Shown here piece by piece: positions 33,304-42,620 of a DNA stretch of 64,000 nt. Source of the DNA: UBA11740 sp049273695 (GTDB lineage Bacteria; Acidobacteriota; Blastocatellia; Pyrinomonadales; Pyrinomonadaceae); assembly GCA_049273695.1 (NCBI GenBank), contig JBASRE010000051.1, forward strand, positions 1 to 64,000, given 5' to 3'. The position numbers were made by a program, and so were the translations under genes. Below the pieces are notes generated by a model. That model was not told where the DNA came from. It saw only the letters and a list, made by a program, of their open reading frames with translations, and did no database searches. Each line of letters starts with the position of its first letter. Positions within the stretch are counted from its first letter, which is position 1.

Positions 33304-34908
33304 ATGATTAGCGCTCGACGTTTTCTGGTTGTGCTGACGGCGACGGCCGTACTGATCGGCGGCTGGCTGCTGGCGAGCCGGGCGTCGAACGACCCGCAAT
33401 CCGCCAAATCGGAAGCAGCGACAAGCGTCGCTGCAAGCAACGCGTCCGCCTCAACGTCTCCGTCAGATTCCGTCCTCACAAAGGAAATCGATCGCATTAT
33501 CGCGGAAAGCGATGCAGCGCATGCGCGCTGGGGTGTGTTCATCGTGTCAACAAAGGATGGCCGCGTTTTAAGTTCGCGCGATGGCGACAGGCTGTTCACG
33601 CCGGCGTCGAACATGAAGATTTTCACCACGGCAGTGGCGCTCGATGTGCTCGGCGCCGACTATCGCTGGCGCACTTCGGTGTACTCGGTGCGGCCATTGG
33701 ACGCGAATGGTGTCGTCGACGGCGATTTGACGTTGTATGGCCGGGGCGCGCCCGACTTTGATTCGAAAGCAAAAGGCGGCTTGCCGGCGCTGGTCGATCA
33801 GCTTTACGAGCGCGGTCTGCGTCGTGTGCGCGGCAGCGTCATCGGGGACGAGAGCTATTTTCGCGCTGAGACGTATGCCGTTGGTTGGCAGTGGAACGAT
33901 CTCCAGTGGTATTACGGCGCGGAACCCAGCGCGCTGACGATCGATGAAAACAGCGTCGAAGTCACAATTGCTCCCGCACCGAAAGGCGGATCGGCGGCAA
34001 GTGTAGTTGTGAACCCGGATGATAAGTATGTTCGACTGACAAACAACACCACGACGGGCGAACGCGACGCGATAACTTCAATCGGCATTCAGCGCGGCTT
34101 GTCGAACAACGATCTGCAAGTCTGGGGCGAGTTTCCCGCCAGTGGCCGTTCATTCTCAGCGTTTCTTTCAGTTCACGATCCGGCGTTGCACGCCGCGACG
34201 ATCTTCAAGAGATTGTTGACAGCGCGCGGCATACAGGTTGACGGTGATGTGCGTTCACGTGATTTTCGCGTCGCTGAAGCTGATCGGTTCGATCCACAAA
34301 CGGCGGTAGAACTAGCTAACACCGAAAGCGCGCCGCTCTCTGAAATCGTCCGCGTGACAAACAAAGAGAGCAACAACCTTTTTGCTGAATTGCTTCTCCG
34401 CACGGTTGGCAAAGAACGCGGCGCGACCGTGCCCGATCCCGATCCGCGAAGAAACGCGACGCGCGGTGACGATGCGGCTGGGGCTGCGGTGGTTAAAAAA
34501 TGGCTGAGCGACCATGGCGTCGTGGTTCGTCACCTCGCCATTCATGACGGGTCAGGATTGTCGCGCCTGGATCTCATCACACCTGAAAGTGCCGTCCGGT
34601 TGCTGATCGCTATCGAGAAATCTTCAGCCGCAACGGCCTTTCGCAATTCTTTGCCGGTTGCCGGTCGCGATGGGACGTTAAGAGGTCGCCTGCAAACGCT
34701 GGCCGGAAGAGTCTCAGCCAAGACCGGGTATCTGACTTACACGCATGCTTTGTCGGGCTACATTTCGGCGGATGGGGGCGAAGAACTCGCTTTCTCGGTA
34801 ATCTGCAACGACGCCGTGGGACGTGGCCACCCCGGTCAGGTTCTGGATGAAATTGTTCGCCGCATGGCTCAGTCCGCCAAGGTCGGCACCTCAAAAGCCC
34901 CCAAATAA
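33304..34908 (+). CDS. dacB: D-alanyl-D-alanine carboxypeptidase / endopeptidase, PBP4 (DacB) type
   Basis: A 534-residue periplasmic class C penicillin-binding protein that trims or cuts peptidoglycan cross-links. It has an N-terminal signal anchor (~6-24) and a Ser/Ala-rich linker. The active-site triad is complete: SNMK in TPASNMKIFTT (~101), SNN in TNKESNNLFAELL (~357) and KTG in VSAKTGYLTY (~475). The large insertion between the first two motifs is normal for the PBP4 family. The ATG at 33304 is chosen; a TTG two codons upstream is also possible. A small hairpin (TAGGCA-TTGT-TGCCTA at 34928-34943) lies just after the stop. Confidence 0.95.
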   Translation: MISARRFLVVLTATAVLIGGWLLASRASNDPQSAKSEAATSVAASNASASTSPSDSVLTKEIDRIIAESDAAHARWGVFIVSTKDGRVLSSRDGDRLFTPASNMKIFTTAVALDVLGADYRWRTSVYSVRPLDANGVVDGDLTLYGRGAPDFDSKAKGGLPALVDQLYERGLRRVRGSVIGDESYFRAETYAVGWQWNDLQWYYGAEPSALTIDENSVEVTIAPAPKGGSAASVVVNPDDKYVRLTNNTTTGERDAITSIGIQRGLSNNDLQVWGEFPASGRSFSAFLSVHDPALHAATIFKRLLTARGIQVDGDVRSRDFRVAEADRFDPQTAVELANTESAPLSEIVRVTNKESNNLFAELLLRTVGKERGATVPDPDPRRNATRGDDAAGAAVVKKWLSDHGVVVRHLAIHDGSGLSRLDLITPESAVRLLIAIEKSSAATAFRNSLPVAGRDGTLRGRLQTLAGRVSAKTGYLTYTHALSGYISADGGEELAFSVICNDAVGRGHPGQVLDEIVRRMAQSAKVGTSKAPK

Positions 34909-34943
34909 TGTAGGTTTTGACTGCCGGTAGGCATTGTTGCCTA

Positions 34944-34972
34944 TAGACAAACCTGCTTTAACACAGTAATAT
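34944..34972 (+). promoter_or_regulatory. sigma-70-type promoter of the 35-kb TonB-C gene
   Basis: TAGACA (34944-34949) and TAATAT (34967-34972) are separated by 17 bp. It follows the hairpin after dacB and gives a leader of about 70 bases to the ATG at 35048. Confidence 0.5.
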
Positions 34973-35047
34973 TGCCCTCGGAGCGTCTTCTCTCGACGTT
35001 CGCGCTTGCCCACACCCCCTCCTCGCTTCTTGCAGGAGCACACACCG

Positions 35048-36145
35048 ATGACGATCAAATTCAGCAGAATTTTCTTCCTAATGTTCTTACTGGTCACCTC
35101 CGCTCTCGTGGTCGTGGCGCAAAGTCCGATGACGGCGAAAGGAAGCGGGTATCAACCGCAGCCAACCTCCGCCGCAAACGAAAACGATCGCACCCGCGAC
35201 GGCTTACTGGGACCCGTAAGACGTATTCGCACAGAAGTAACCAAAGTCAGCACGACCGAAGGAAAGCTGATCGAAAACGCCAAGCGCGTTCTGTTGGAAG
35301 CCGCTGAATACGATCTCAAAGGCACGAAAACGGTAAATCAATATTTTCCAGTTGCTGGTACTGCTCCTACCGGCCGTGAAGTTTACAAGTACGACGACAA
35401 GGGCAATATCAGCGAGATGACGTTGATGGGATCTGATGGCTCGATGGTTAGTAAAGAGACTTACAAATACGAGTACGACTCCCTTGGCAATTGGACGAAG
35501 ATGACAACTTCCGTTGCGGTGGTTGAGAACGGCACGATCGCTTTCGAACCCGTCGAAGTGACTTATCGAACGATCTCTTACTATTTGGACGCGAGAATGA
35601 CGAACTTGCTGCAGCCCGCAAACAATTCAGCGTCCGCCAAGACTCCGGTCACCGTAGCGACAAATGGCGCGACTACAAATCCTAAGCCGTCGCCGCAGCA
35701 AACACTCATGGCGCCGCTTCAATTCACACGCCGTTCGCCGGTGACCCTTACGGGACAGTATGGCTCACCCATGTTCGCAGATGTGCGGAACGTATCCTTC
35801 ACCACCAATCAGAAAGTTCCCGTCGACAACGCCCCACCGCCTCCGGCGCCGGCTCCGCGCGCGCCCATCTCGCGTGGTGTGCTGAACGGCGCGGCGTTGA
35901 GTTTGCCCCCGCCGGTTTACCCGGATCACGCCCGGCGAACCAAAGTCGAGGGCACAGTCGACGTCGAAGTCGTAATCGATGAGAACGGCAAAGTTTTGTC
36001 GGCGAAAGTTATTTCGGGCCCGGCAGTTCTTCGAGACAGCGCGGTCCAAGCCGCCCTGCGTGCAAGGTTTACGCCGACCAAGTTATCGGGACAGCCGGTA
36101 AGGGTCACCGGCAAAATCATCTACAACTTCAAGATGGCTCGCTAG
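35048..36145 (+). CDS. secreted protein with RHS-like strands and C-terminal TonB-like domain
   Basis: A 365-residue product with a signal peptide (~5-25, ending VVAQS). Residues ~45-185 contain DVYKYDDKG-like repeats (GREVYKYDDKGNISEM, YKYEYDSLGNWTKM) resembling RHS/YD-type strands. A low-complexity Pro/Ala linker leads to a C-terminal TonB-type domain (~275-365: PPVYPDHARRTKVEGTVDV, AALRARFTPTKL, YNFKMAR). The ATG at 35048 has GGAG upstream. The linker plus TonB-C would let it reach across the periplasm, but a cytoplasmic-membrane anchor is only the N-terminal hydrophobic segment, if uncleaved. Partner receptors are not adjacent. Confidence 0.75.
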   Translation: MTIKFSRIFFLMFLLVTSALVVVAQSPMTAKGSGYQPQPTSAANENDRTRDGLLGPVRRIRTEVTKVSTTEGKLIENAKRVLLEAAEYDLKGTKTVNQYFPVAGTAPTGREVYKYDDKGNISEMTLMGSDGSMVSKETYKYEYDSLGNWTKMTTSVAVVENGTIAFEPVEVTYRTISYYLDARMTNLLQPANNSASAKTPVTVATNGATTNPKPSPQQTLMAPLQFTRRSPVTLTGQYGSPMFADVRNVSFTTNQKVPVDNAPPPPAPAPRAPISRGVLNGAALSLPPPVYPDHARRTKVEGTVDVEVVIDENGKVLSAKVISGPAVLRDSAVQAALRARFTPTKLSGQPVRVTGKIIYNFKMAR

Positions 36146-36187
36146 CGCCGGGCCTTCATTGCGCTACTCGCGCCCCAGAGAAATAAA

Positions 36188-37201
36188 ATGGCACTCACCG
36201 GAGAACTTAGCGACCTTTCGCTCGCCGAATTAATCGAATTCTTTTGCAACCAGCGAAAAACTGGTCGGCTGAAAGTGACTTATGCTGTCGGTGAGGGCGA
36301 CTTTTATCTCAAGGCAGGCGCCGTTATTCACGCGCGTTTTGGTGATCTGTGCGGAATCGACGCGGTCTATTTCGCGTTAACGCAGTCCACGGCCTCGTTC
36401 ACCTTCAGTTCCGAGTTCGATGCTCCGGAACATTCGATCAATCAACCCTGGACCTCTGTGGTTCTCGAAGGGCTGCGGCGAATGGATGAAGGCATCGTTC
36501 CTCCGCAGCCTTCGACAGCCAGTCTGCCGAAGAGTCCGAAAACGGCACTGCCGGCAGCGGTTGACTCGGTTTCAGCTGCACCCGCCATCAAGGCTAAACC
36601 GTCAAACAAGAAGTCGACCGGTGCCACTGACGATGTGAAGGCTTTCGGAGTTTTGCTTTCGGGCACAGACCACAACGCATTCACCCGCCGCCGGTGGCAT
36701 CCGGCAGTGGTTGTTGCGGCCCTCGTATTATTGGTCGCGGGTGTAGGTGTCCCGTGGGCTTTGTACACACGTCAGCAGGCCGCCCGAAAGGCAAGCGAAC
36801 CGACCAACGCCACAGTCACGACTCCAACGCCCGTGGATGTTCCCACACCGGACGAGACTCAATTGGAAGTCGCACCGGCTACTGAGTCTTCGACGGATAC
36901 CGAAGCCGCCGAGCTCGCACGGCGTCAACGTGAGGCGCGAATTCGAGAGCGCGCAAGACTCGAACAAGAATCGGCAAATGCGGCGGGCAATTCGAACGCA
37001 GTCAAAGGAGCCGCTACTCCGCCTGGGAACTCGGCATCGCTGACTTCAAACAAGAGAGTCACGGTTCAGGTAACGTATGACGAGAACGGCCGGGTTACCG
37101 CGGCGTCCGGCGGCGATGCAAATGCCTTGCGCATTGCGCGACAGAAACGTTTCCCGCCCGGTAAGCCTGGGTCGGCAACCATCACAATTCCGATTAATTA
37201 G
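36188..37201 (+). CDS. DUF4388 (PATAN) protein with one membrane helix and TonB-like tail
   Basis: A 337-residue protein beginning with a DUF4388 domain (~1-105, LTGELSDLSLAELIEFFCNQRKTGRLKV), usually a cytoplasmic signalling module in two-component or gliding systems. A linker follows, then one membrane helix (~178-198, VVVAALVLLVAGVGVPWAL), a charged coiled coil (~240-275, EAAELARRQREARIRERARL) and a C-terminal strand pair (VTVQVTYDENGRVTAASGG ... ITIPIN) like a minimal TonB-C. This would put DUF4388 in the cytoplasm and the tail in the periplasm. It lies 42 bp after the previous TonB-C gene and may share its transcript. Confidence 0.75.
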   Translation: MALTGELSDLSLAELIEFFCNQRKTGRLKVTYAVGEGDFYLKAGAVIHARFGDLCGIDAVYFALTQSTASFTFSSEFDAPEHSINQPWTSVVLEGLRRMDEGIVPPQPSTASLPKSPKTALPAAVDSVSAAPAIKAKPSNKKSTGATDDVKAFGVLLSGTDHNAFTRRRWHPAVVVAALVLLVAGVGVPWALYTRQQAARKASEPTNATVTTPTPVDVPTPDETQLEVAPATESSTDTEAAELARRQREARIRERARLEQESANAAGNSNAVKGAATPPGNSASLTSNKRVTVQVTYDENGRVTAASGGDANALRIARQKRFPPGKPGSATITIPIN

Positions 37202-37232
37202 TTTTCGGCGAGCAGTTCAGGTTAAGGATTGA

Positions 37233-37259
37233 AGCGCGGGCGGGACCCGCGCTTTTTTT
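37233..37259 (+). terminator. terminator after the DUF4388 gene
   Basis: AGCGCGGG and CCCGCGCT form an 8-bp stem with a 5-base loop, followed by seven T residues. The T run overlaps the TAA stop of the convergent LeuA-like gene. Confidence 0.9.
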
Positions 37260-38472
37260 ATACGAGCGTGTTCAGTTCCTCTTCGCTTAAAACCGAAGAA
37301 GCCCTCTTGGCATGTTCATAGATGCGCGTGACGCGATCGTCGCTCGCTTCTAATCCACGACTTTCCAGCCAGTACACGACATTCGATTTGCCGCTCATCG
37401 GGCCAACTTCGATGACTTGCTTGAGTCCGAACAGTCCAGCTGGCACACCTGAGTAGATTAGATCTGCAAGTTCGGTGTCGCCTTTGCGGTAACTCTTGAT
37501 CACGGCTGCAGCGTGTACGCCGGTCGCGGTGCGGAACGCATCCTTACCAAAGACCGGATAGTTCAATGGGACCGTCCATTGACACGCTTCCGACGCCTTG
37601 TCGCAGTATTCGCGCAGGCGCGTAAGGTCGTTGTCGATCCAGCCCATTAGTTTCAGATTCACGAGCAGTTGATCCATCGGCGTGTTGCCGACGCGTTCGC
37701 CGATGCCGAGTGCCGAGCCGTGGACTTGATCCGCACCGCCTTGAATTGCCGCGATCGAATTGATGACGCCGAGGCCGCGATCCTGATGGCCGTGCCAGTC
37801 GAGCCGAATCTTCTCGCCCTGCTCGTCGATGATTCCGCGCACAAACTTCACAACTTCGCGGGCGCCATCCGGTGTTGCGTGACCGACTGTGTCGCAGACG
37901 CAGACTGCGCGTGCGCCGCACCGAATTGCCGTCGTGTACAACGCGCGAATCGTTTCCGGATCCGCGCGCGTCGTGTCTTCAGTGACGAACATCACCGGCA
38001 AACCTTCGCTGACGGCGAGGGTCACGGCTTCTTCCGTCAACTTCAAAAGCTTGTCCAGCGTCCACTCTTCAGCGTAAAACCGAATGGGCGATGAGCCGAT
38101 GAACGTGCACGCTTCAATCGCAATGCCCGCGCGCTGAGAAATTTCGGCAATCGGAATGATGTCGTTACGGTGCGTGCGGGCGGCGCAATTGGGTCGAATC
38201 TTCAGTTTCTTATCAACAATTTCGCGCGCCATGGCTTCAACGCCGGCCGCATGAGTTCCGCCCGCGCCCGGCAGTCCGATGTCCGCCGTGTCGATGCCGA
38301 GTGCATCCATCAGGTGCAGCAGCTCGATCTTCTTTTCGACCGTCGGCTCGCACACGGATGGAGACTGCAGTCCGTCGCGCAGCGTCTCATCATCAAAGCC
38401 AATGTGACGCCCGGGCTTTTGCAGTTGCGGCTCGATCGTGTTCCAGTCGTAGATTAGTTCTGAGACCGACAT
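37258..38472 (-). CDS. LeuA-like (2-isopropylmalate/homocitrate synthase family) aldolase
   Basis: A 404-residue TIM-barrel enzyme of the DRE-TIM metallolyase family that condenses acetyl-CoA with a 2-oxo acid. Visible motifs: FDDETLRDGLQSP (~27-39, metal Asp and catalytic Arg), HxH metal ligands in DWHGHQDRGLG (~213) and HGSALGIGERVGN (~238). It is short of the ~120-residue C-terminal leucine-regulatory domain found in full LeuA, ending after a subdomain-II-type helix region. Substrate could be 2-oxoisovalerate, pyruvate, 2-oxoglutarate or another. An in-frame start at 38700 is rejected because it would overlap the divergent DUF84 gene. Start 38472 (MSVSELIYDW) has AAGAG upstream. Confidence 0.87.
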   Translation of the reverse strand: MSVSELIYDWNTIEPQLQKPGRHIGFDDETLRDGLQSPSVCEPTVEKKIELLHLMDALGIDTADIGLPGAGGTHAAGVEAMAREIVDKKLKIRPNCAARTHRNDIIPIAEISQRAGIAIEACTFIGSSPIRFYAEEWTLDKLLKLTEEAVTLAVSEGLPVMFVTEDTTRADPETIRALYTTAIRCGARAVCVCDTVGHATPDGAREVVKFVRGIIDEQGEKIRLDWHGHQDRGLGVINSIAAIQGGADQVHGSALGIGERVGNTPMDQLLVNLKLMGWIDNDLTRLREYCDKASEACQWTVPLNYPVFGKDAFRTATGVHAAAVIKSYRKGDTELADLIYSGVPAGLFGLKQVIEVGPMSGKSNVVYWLESRGLEASDDRVTRIYEHAKRASSVLSEEELNTLV

Positions 38473-38518
38473 AGGTTGAACTCTTAACGGCATTCGATTA
38501 CAACAACGCGCGAAGTTG

Positions 38519-39124
38519 ATGTCAACTCGACAATCGGCACGAACAAGAATTGAAAGAATCGCGCTGGGTTCAGACCGGGCGGCAAAAATCATGGCCGTGC
38601 GCGCCAGCATCGCGCGCATCGCCGAAATCGATAGCGGATGGCGCGACGCGAGCGTCGTGGCGCGGCCTGTGAAAACGGACGCCCCGGCAATGCCGCTCAC
38701 TGATTGGGAGTTGATGAGTGGCGCGCGCCAACGCGCGTTGGCTGTGCGCGACCAGCTGATTCAGCAAAGGCTCGAGGTGGATCTGTACGTTGGTCTTGAA
38801 GGTGGATTCCATTCGATCTCTGTCGAAGGCGAGTGGCACACGTTTCTGCGTGGCTGGGCCTATGCGACTGATGGTGAGCGCGGCAGCTTTGGCATGTCGC
38901 CGTCGATCGAAGTCCCGGACGCGATCGTTAAGGACGTGATACAGGGGAAGCGTGAATTGGGAATCGTGATCGACGACTTCGCCGGCATCCGCGACGTGCG
39001 TAGCAAACAAGGCGCGTGGGGCGTGCTGTCGCGCGACTTGATTACTCGCTCGATGAGTTTCGAAGCGGCATTGATAGCGGCTTTCGCACCGTTTTATAAC
39101 CGGCAGTTGTACGCACCTGAGTAA
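38519..39124 (+). CDS. DUF84 family ITP/XTP phosphatase-like
   Basis: A 201-residue protein of the YjjX/DUF84 type, which removes damaged (deaminated) purine nucleotides such as ITP and XTP. The opener IALGSDRAAKIMAVRASIARI fits the substrate-binding start of the family (GS-N/D-xxK-xxA) and YVGLEGGFHSI (~90) is its most typical motif. The length is close to the ~175-residue family norm with ~15 extra residues N-terminally. The ATG at 38519 and a TTG at 38516 are both in frame. Divergent from the LeuA-like gene with 46 bp between. Confidence 0.75.
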   Translation: MSTRQSARTRIERIALGSDRAAKIMAVRASIARIAEIDSGWRDASVVARPVKTDAPAMPLTDWELMSGARQRALAVRDQLIQQRLEVDLYVGLEGGFHSISVEGEWHTFLRGWAYATDGERGSFGMSPSIEVPDAIVKDVIQGKRELGIVIDDFAGIRDVRSKQGAWGVLSRDLITRSMSFEAALIAAFAPFYNRQLYAPE

Positions 39125-39256
39125 AGAGCTCCCCCGCGAGAAGAATGCCCCCAGCTTGATTGTGCAATGTGTGGGGTTTTAAAGCCGGAATAAGACACGA
39201 CCTATGATTGTGTCTCCGTGCCTCGATGGCGCGCAAAGTGTAAAATCGTCTCACAG

Positions 39257-40951
39257 ATGCGCGTGACCATCGGCCAGATCAATACGACCAACGGAGATTG
39301 CGAAGGCAACGTCGGGCGAATCCTTAAAGCGATTGCACGGGCAAAGAAGGATCGATCCGATCTGGTCGTCTTTCCTGAAGTAACGATCCAGGGTTACACG
39401 TCGTTTGATTGGTTTCTCGATCCGGACGTGGTTCGGCATGCGCTGGATCCGCTGACGAAAATCATTGAAGCCACGGATGGCGTCACCGCGATCGTCGGCA
39501 CAGTCCGTCCCAGCGATCAGCCGACTGGACGCCGGCTATTCAACTCGGCCGCGGTGATTCGCGATCGGAAGTTGATCGGTTTCGCGGACAAGACGCTCTT
39601 GCCGGAGTACGACGTGTTCGACGATCCGCGTTACTTCGAACCTGCCCGTGAGCGCCGACTGTTTGATCTGGATAAGACGAAGCTCGGCATTGCCGTCTGC
39701 GAAGATTTCTGGAATGACAAGACGTTCTGGAAGCAGAGACTTTATCAAAACGATCCGGCGCAAGAGCTGATCGAGATGGGCGCGAACCTTCTGGTTTCAA
39801 TCAACGCGTCTCCCTTCAATAAAGGCAAGATGCGCGTGCGCTGCGACATGGTTTCGCATCGCGCGAAGACTGCACGCATTCCGATTGTCTTTGTGAACCT
39901 GATCGGCGCAAATGACGGGATTATTTTCGACGGCGCGAGCATCATTACAGATGCTGAAGGCCGAATCGTCTTGCAGGCGCCGCCGTTCGAGGAATTCGTC
40001 GAGACCGTCGAACTGGAAGTCGGCGTGCCGGACGCGCGCTGCCTGTCCGGCGATGACATCGACACTGTGCATCAGGCGCTGGTGCTCGGGATTCGCGATT
40101 ACGCAGGCAAGAATGGATTCAAACAAGCGGTCTTCGGGCTGTCAGGAGGCATTGATTCGACGTTGGTGGCCGCGCTCGCCTGCGAAGCGCTGGGGCCGGA
40201 AAACGTGCTGGCCGTGATGATGCCATCACCCTACAGTTCTCGCTCAAGCATCGACGATTCGGTTGAGCTTTCGCGACGGCTGGGAATGAAAGTAATCGAA
40301 CGCCCAATCAACGATGCGTTTCACGCATTGCGTAACGAGCTTGACCTCCCGGAAGCCGGCAAGACAAACGACCGCGCGCTCGAGATTGCGGTCGAGAATC
40401 TGCAATCGCGCCTGCGGGGAAACATTCTGATGACGCTGTCGAATGCCGAAGGCCGGTTGCTGCTTTCGACCGGCAACAAATCTGAGCTGGCCCTGGGCTA
40501 CTGCACTCTCTACGGCGACACTAATGGCGGCCTCGCGGTGTTGGGCGACGTTCTTAAGACGGAAGTTTACGAGCTGGCACGGCTGTACAATCGCGAACGC
40601 GAAATCATTCCTGAATCAATCATTAACAAGCGGCCGTCAGCGGAACTGGCGCCGGGCCAATTCGACGATCAGTCTTTGCCGCCGTACGACAAACTCGATC
40701 CGGTCCTGAAACTTTATTTCGAGCAGAAACAATCGCCGGAAGAGATCGTGGCAGCCGGTCACGACCCCTCGCTGGTTTACGATATCCTCAATCGCGTCGA
40801 ATCGCCGGCAAACGAATTTAAGCGGCGGCAGTTGCCACCGACCCTTATCATTTCGCGAAACGCGATTGGCATCGGCCGCCGACGGCCGATCAGCCACCGT
40901 TATCGCCGTGACCAACAATCCTGGTGCGCCGGTGTGGTTGGGAAAGCCTAA
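39257..40951 (+). CDS. nadE: glutamine-dependent NAD+ synthetase
   Basis: Final step of NAD synthesis: amidation of nicotinic acid adenine dinucleotide. The 564-residue product has an N-terminal nitrilase-type glutaminase domain (~1-265, catalytic Glu in VVFPEVTIQ, Lys in DKTLLPEYDVFDD, Cys in AVCEDFW) and a C-terminal synthetase with the PP-loop SGGIDSTLVAA (~297). The late LLSTGNKSELALGY motif is the NaAD site. The C-terminus runs about 14 residues past the usual GRRRPISHRY end. The start at 39257 (MRVTIGQINTTNGD) is the family's; an upstream in-frame start at 39218 would add 13 residues. Confidence 0.97.
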   Translation: MRVTIGQINTTNGDCEGNVGRILKAIARAKKDRSDLVVFPEVTIQGYTSFDWFLDPDVVRHALDPLTKIIEATDGVTAIVGTVRPSDQPTGRRLFNSAAVIRDRKLIGFADKTLLPEYDVFDDPRYFEPARERRLFDLDKTKLGIAVCEDFWNDKTFWKQRLYQNDPAQELIEMGANLLVSINASPFNKGKMRVRCDMVSHRAKTARIPIVFVNLIGANDGIIFDGASIITDAEGRIVLQAPPFEEFVETVELEVGVPDARCLSGDDIDTVHQALVLGIRDYAGKNGFKQAVFGLSGGIDSTLVAALACEALGPENVLAVMMPSPYSSRSSIDDSVELSRRLGMKVIERPINDAFHALRNELDLPEAGKTNDRALEIAVENLQSRLRGNILMTLSNAEGRLLLSTGNKSELALGYCTLYGDTNGGLAVLGDVLKTEVYELARLYNREREIIPESIINKRPSAELAPGQFDDQSLPPYDKLDPVLKLYFEQKQSPEEIVAAGHDPSLVYDILNRVESPANEFKRRQLPPTLIISRNAIGIGRRRPISHRYRRDQQSWCAGVVGKA

Positions 40952-40989
40952 CCGGATTAGTCATAATGAACCGATTGAAAGGTGACATC

Positions 40990-42012
40990 ATGAAGAGAAA
41001 AGCATTCATTCTGGCGATCGCGCTCGTCGCATTTATTAACGTCGTGACGTTCGCGCAAACGCCAACACCAACCCCAACCCCAAACACTCAGCAACCGAAG
41101 CTCGCCCCGGATGAGGGAAAGCTGGTGGACAAGATAACCGCAGCACCTGACCCAGCGGGAAAACTCGCGGCCGCTGCTGAACTGATAAAGAAGTACCCGA
41201 AGACCGCGATCCGCAGTCAGGTCGTACTGGAGCTCGCCAATAAAATTCGGGAAGTAAAAGATCCGGCCCAGAAGCTAACGCTGGCGCAACAGCTTCAAAC
41301 TATGTTCAGCGATCCGGCCGACGAACCAACGGTCATGCCGGTGGTCGTCGATGCTTTGGCCGACGCGAATCAGCTCGACCAGGCTTTCGCTAAAGGTTCA
41401 GATTTCCTGACGCGCAATGCGGAAGCGGTAGAGCTTCTGGTTGAGCTCGTGTCGATAGGCACTGAGCAGGCGAAAAAGCAGAATACAAAGTTTGTCGATC
41501 AATCAATTCGCTACGGTACGCAAGCGATTGCGTTGGCCGACGCCAACAAGAAGCCGGCGGACTTTGACGAGCCAGCCTGGCAGCAATTCAAAACGACCAC
41601 CGTGCCCTCGCTGTACCAGTCGCTGGGTCTGCTTTACATGATTAAGGGCGCTTCGGCCGAAGCCAAGGCGCAGTACGTAAAGGCGTCTCAGGTCGCGCCG
41701 TCCGATCCCTTCAACTTGGTGATGATCGCCGCGCTGTTGAACGACGAGTACCAGGCGGCGGCCAAGGCCTATCAGACGCTGGCGGCGGGCCCGCCCAAAG
41801 AGGCGCAACTGAAAAAAGTTGAAGCGTTGCTCGACTCGGTTATCGATGCTTACGCGCACGCGATCGCGCTGTCGGAAGGGAGCGCGCCGCTGGCGCAGGT
41901 GCGGCAACAGTATCTTCAGGATCTGGAGAGCTACTACAAATACCGGCACAACAACTCGACCACCGGCATGCAGCAGTTGATCGACAAGTATAAGCCCGCG
42001 GCCAAGCCGTGA
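40990..42012 (+). CDS. secreted TPR-like helical protein
   Basis: A 340-residue product with a signal peptide (~1-22, FILAIALVAFINVVTFAQ) and a TP-repeat linker (TPTPTPTPNTQQ). The rest is helical, with pairs of helices that fit TPR or TPR-like units (e.g. VPSLYQSLGLLYMIKGASAEAKAQYVKASQVAPSD split over ~205-240). AGGTGA lies before the ATG at 40990; other in-frame starts up to 40924 would spoil the signal peptide. It overlaps the next gene's start by the 4 bases GTGA, so translation is probably coupled. Function unknown. Confidence 0.75.
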   Translation: MKRKAFILAIALVAFINVVTFAQTPTPTPTPNTQQPKLAPDEGKLVDKITAAPDPAGKLAAAAELIKKYPKTAIRSQVVLELANKIREVKDPAQKLTLAQQLQTMFSDPADEPTVMPVVVDALADANQLDQAFAKGSDFLTRNAEAVELLVELVSIGTEQAKKQNTKFVDQSIRYGTQAIALADANKKPADFDEPAWQQFKTTTVPSLYQSLGLLYMIKGASAEAKAQYVKASQVAPSDPFNLVMIAALLNDEYQAAAKAYQTLAAGPPKEAQLKKVEALLDSVIDAYAHAIALSEGSAPLAQVRQQYLQDLESYYKYRHNNSTTGMQQLIDKYKPAAKP

Positions 42013-42581
42013 GCGCTAAATCTGCTGATACCGGCGCCGTGGAAGTTGAATTGACCGATGGGTCAGTTTTGATCCGTCCGTTCCGCGAGCCTGACGCTCC
42101 ATTGCTTTACGCCGCCGTGCGCGAATCCATTCACGAGGTTTCGCAGTGGCTGCCGTGGTGCCACGAAAATTATTCAATCGAAGAAAGCCGCCAATTCATC
42201 TCGTCACGGGAAATTGCCAGTCAGGGCGATGAGTGGTACAGCTTCGCCGTATTCTACAAAGATGAACAACGATTCCTGGGCGGCGTCGGCCTGAATTTCA
42301 TCAACCGGGTCCATCAAGTTAGCAATCTGGGGTATTGGGTGCGCAGCAGCGAAACGGGGAAAGGAATCGCGTCGCGCGCGGCGCGGCTTGCCGCCCAATT
42401 CGGTTTCGCGCAGCTCGGCTTGCAGCGGATTGAGATTCTCGCGGCCATTCCAAACCTGGCCAGCCAACGTGTGGCCGAAAGAGCCGGCGCCGTTCGCGAA
42501 GGCGTCCTGCGCAAGCGGCTCTTGATTCGCGGCGTGCCTCAGGACGCAGTCCTCTTTTCACTCGTGCCCGAGGATCTATAG
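42009..42581 (+). CDS. GNAT N-acetyltransferase, RimJ/RimL-like
   Basis: A 190-residue acetyltransferase of the ribosomal-protein/spermidine-type GNAT group. The acceptor part (LTDGSVLIRPFREPDAPLLYAAV) is followed by the acetyl-CoA loop WVRSSETGKGIASRAARL (~105-123, Q/R-x-x-G-x-G/A) and the C-terminal ILAAIPNLASQRVAERAGAVREG, the standard end of RimJ/RimL-like enzymes. Starts with GTG inside the preceding stop. The substrate cannot be told. Confidence 0.9.
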   Translation: MSAKSADTGAVEVELTDGSVLIRPFREPDAPLLYAAVRESIHEVSQWLPWCHENYSIEESRQFISSREIASQGDEWYSFAVFYKDEQRFLGGVGLNFINRVHQVSNLGYWVRSSETGKGIASRAARLAAQFGFAQLGLQRIEILAAIPNLASQRVAERAGAVREGVLRKRLLIRGVPQDAVLFSLVPEDL

Positions 42582-42620
42582 CCGAAACCGCCGCGGTTGC
42601 CTTGTGGTACCATCACGACG

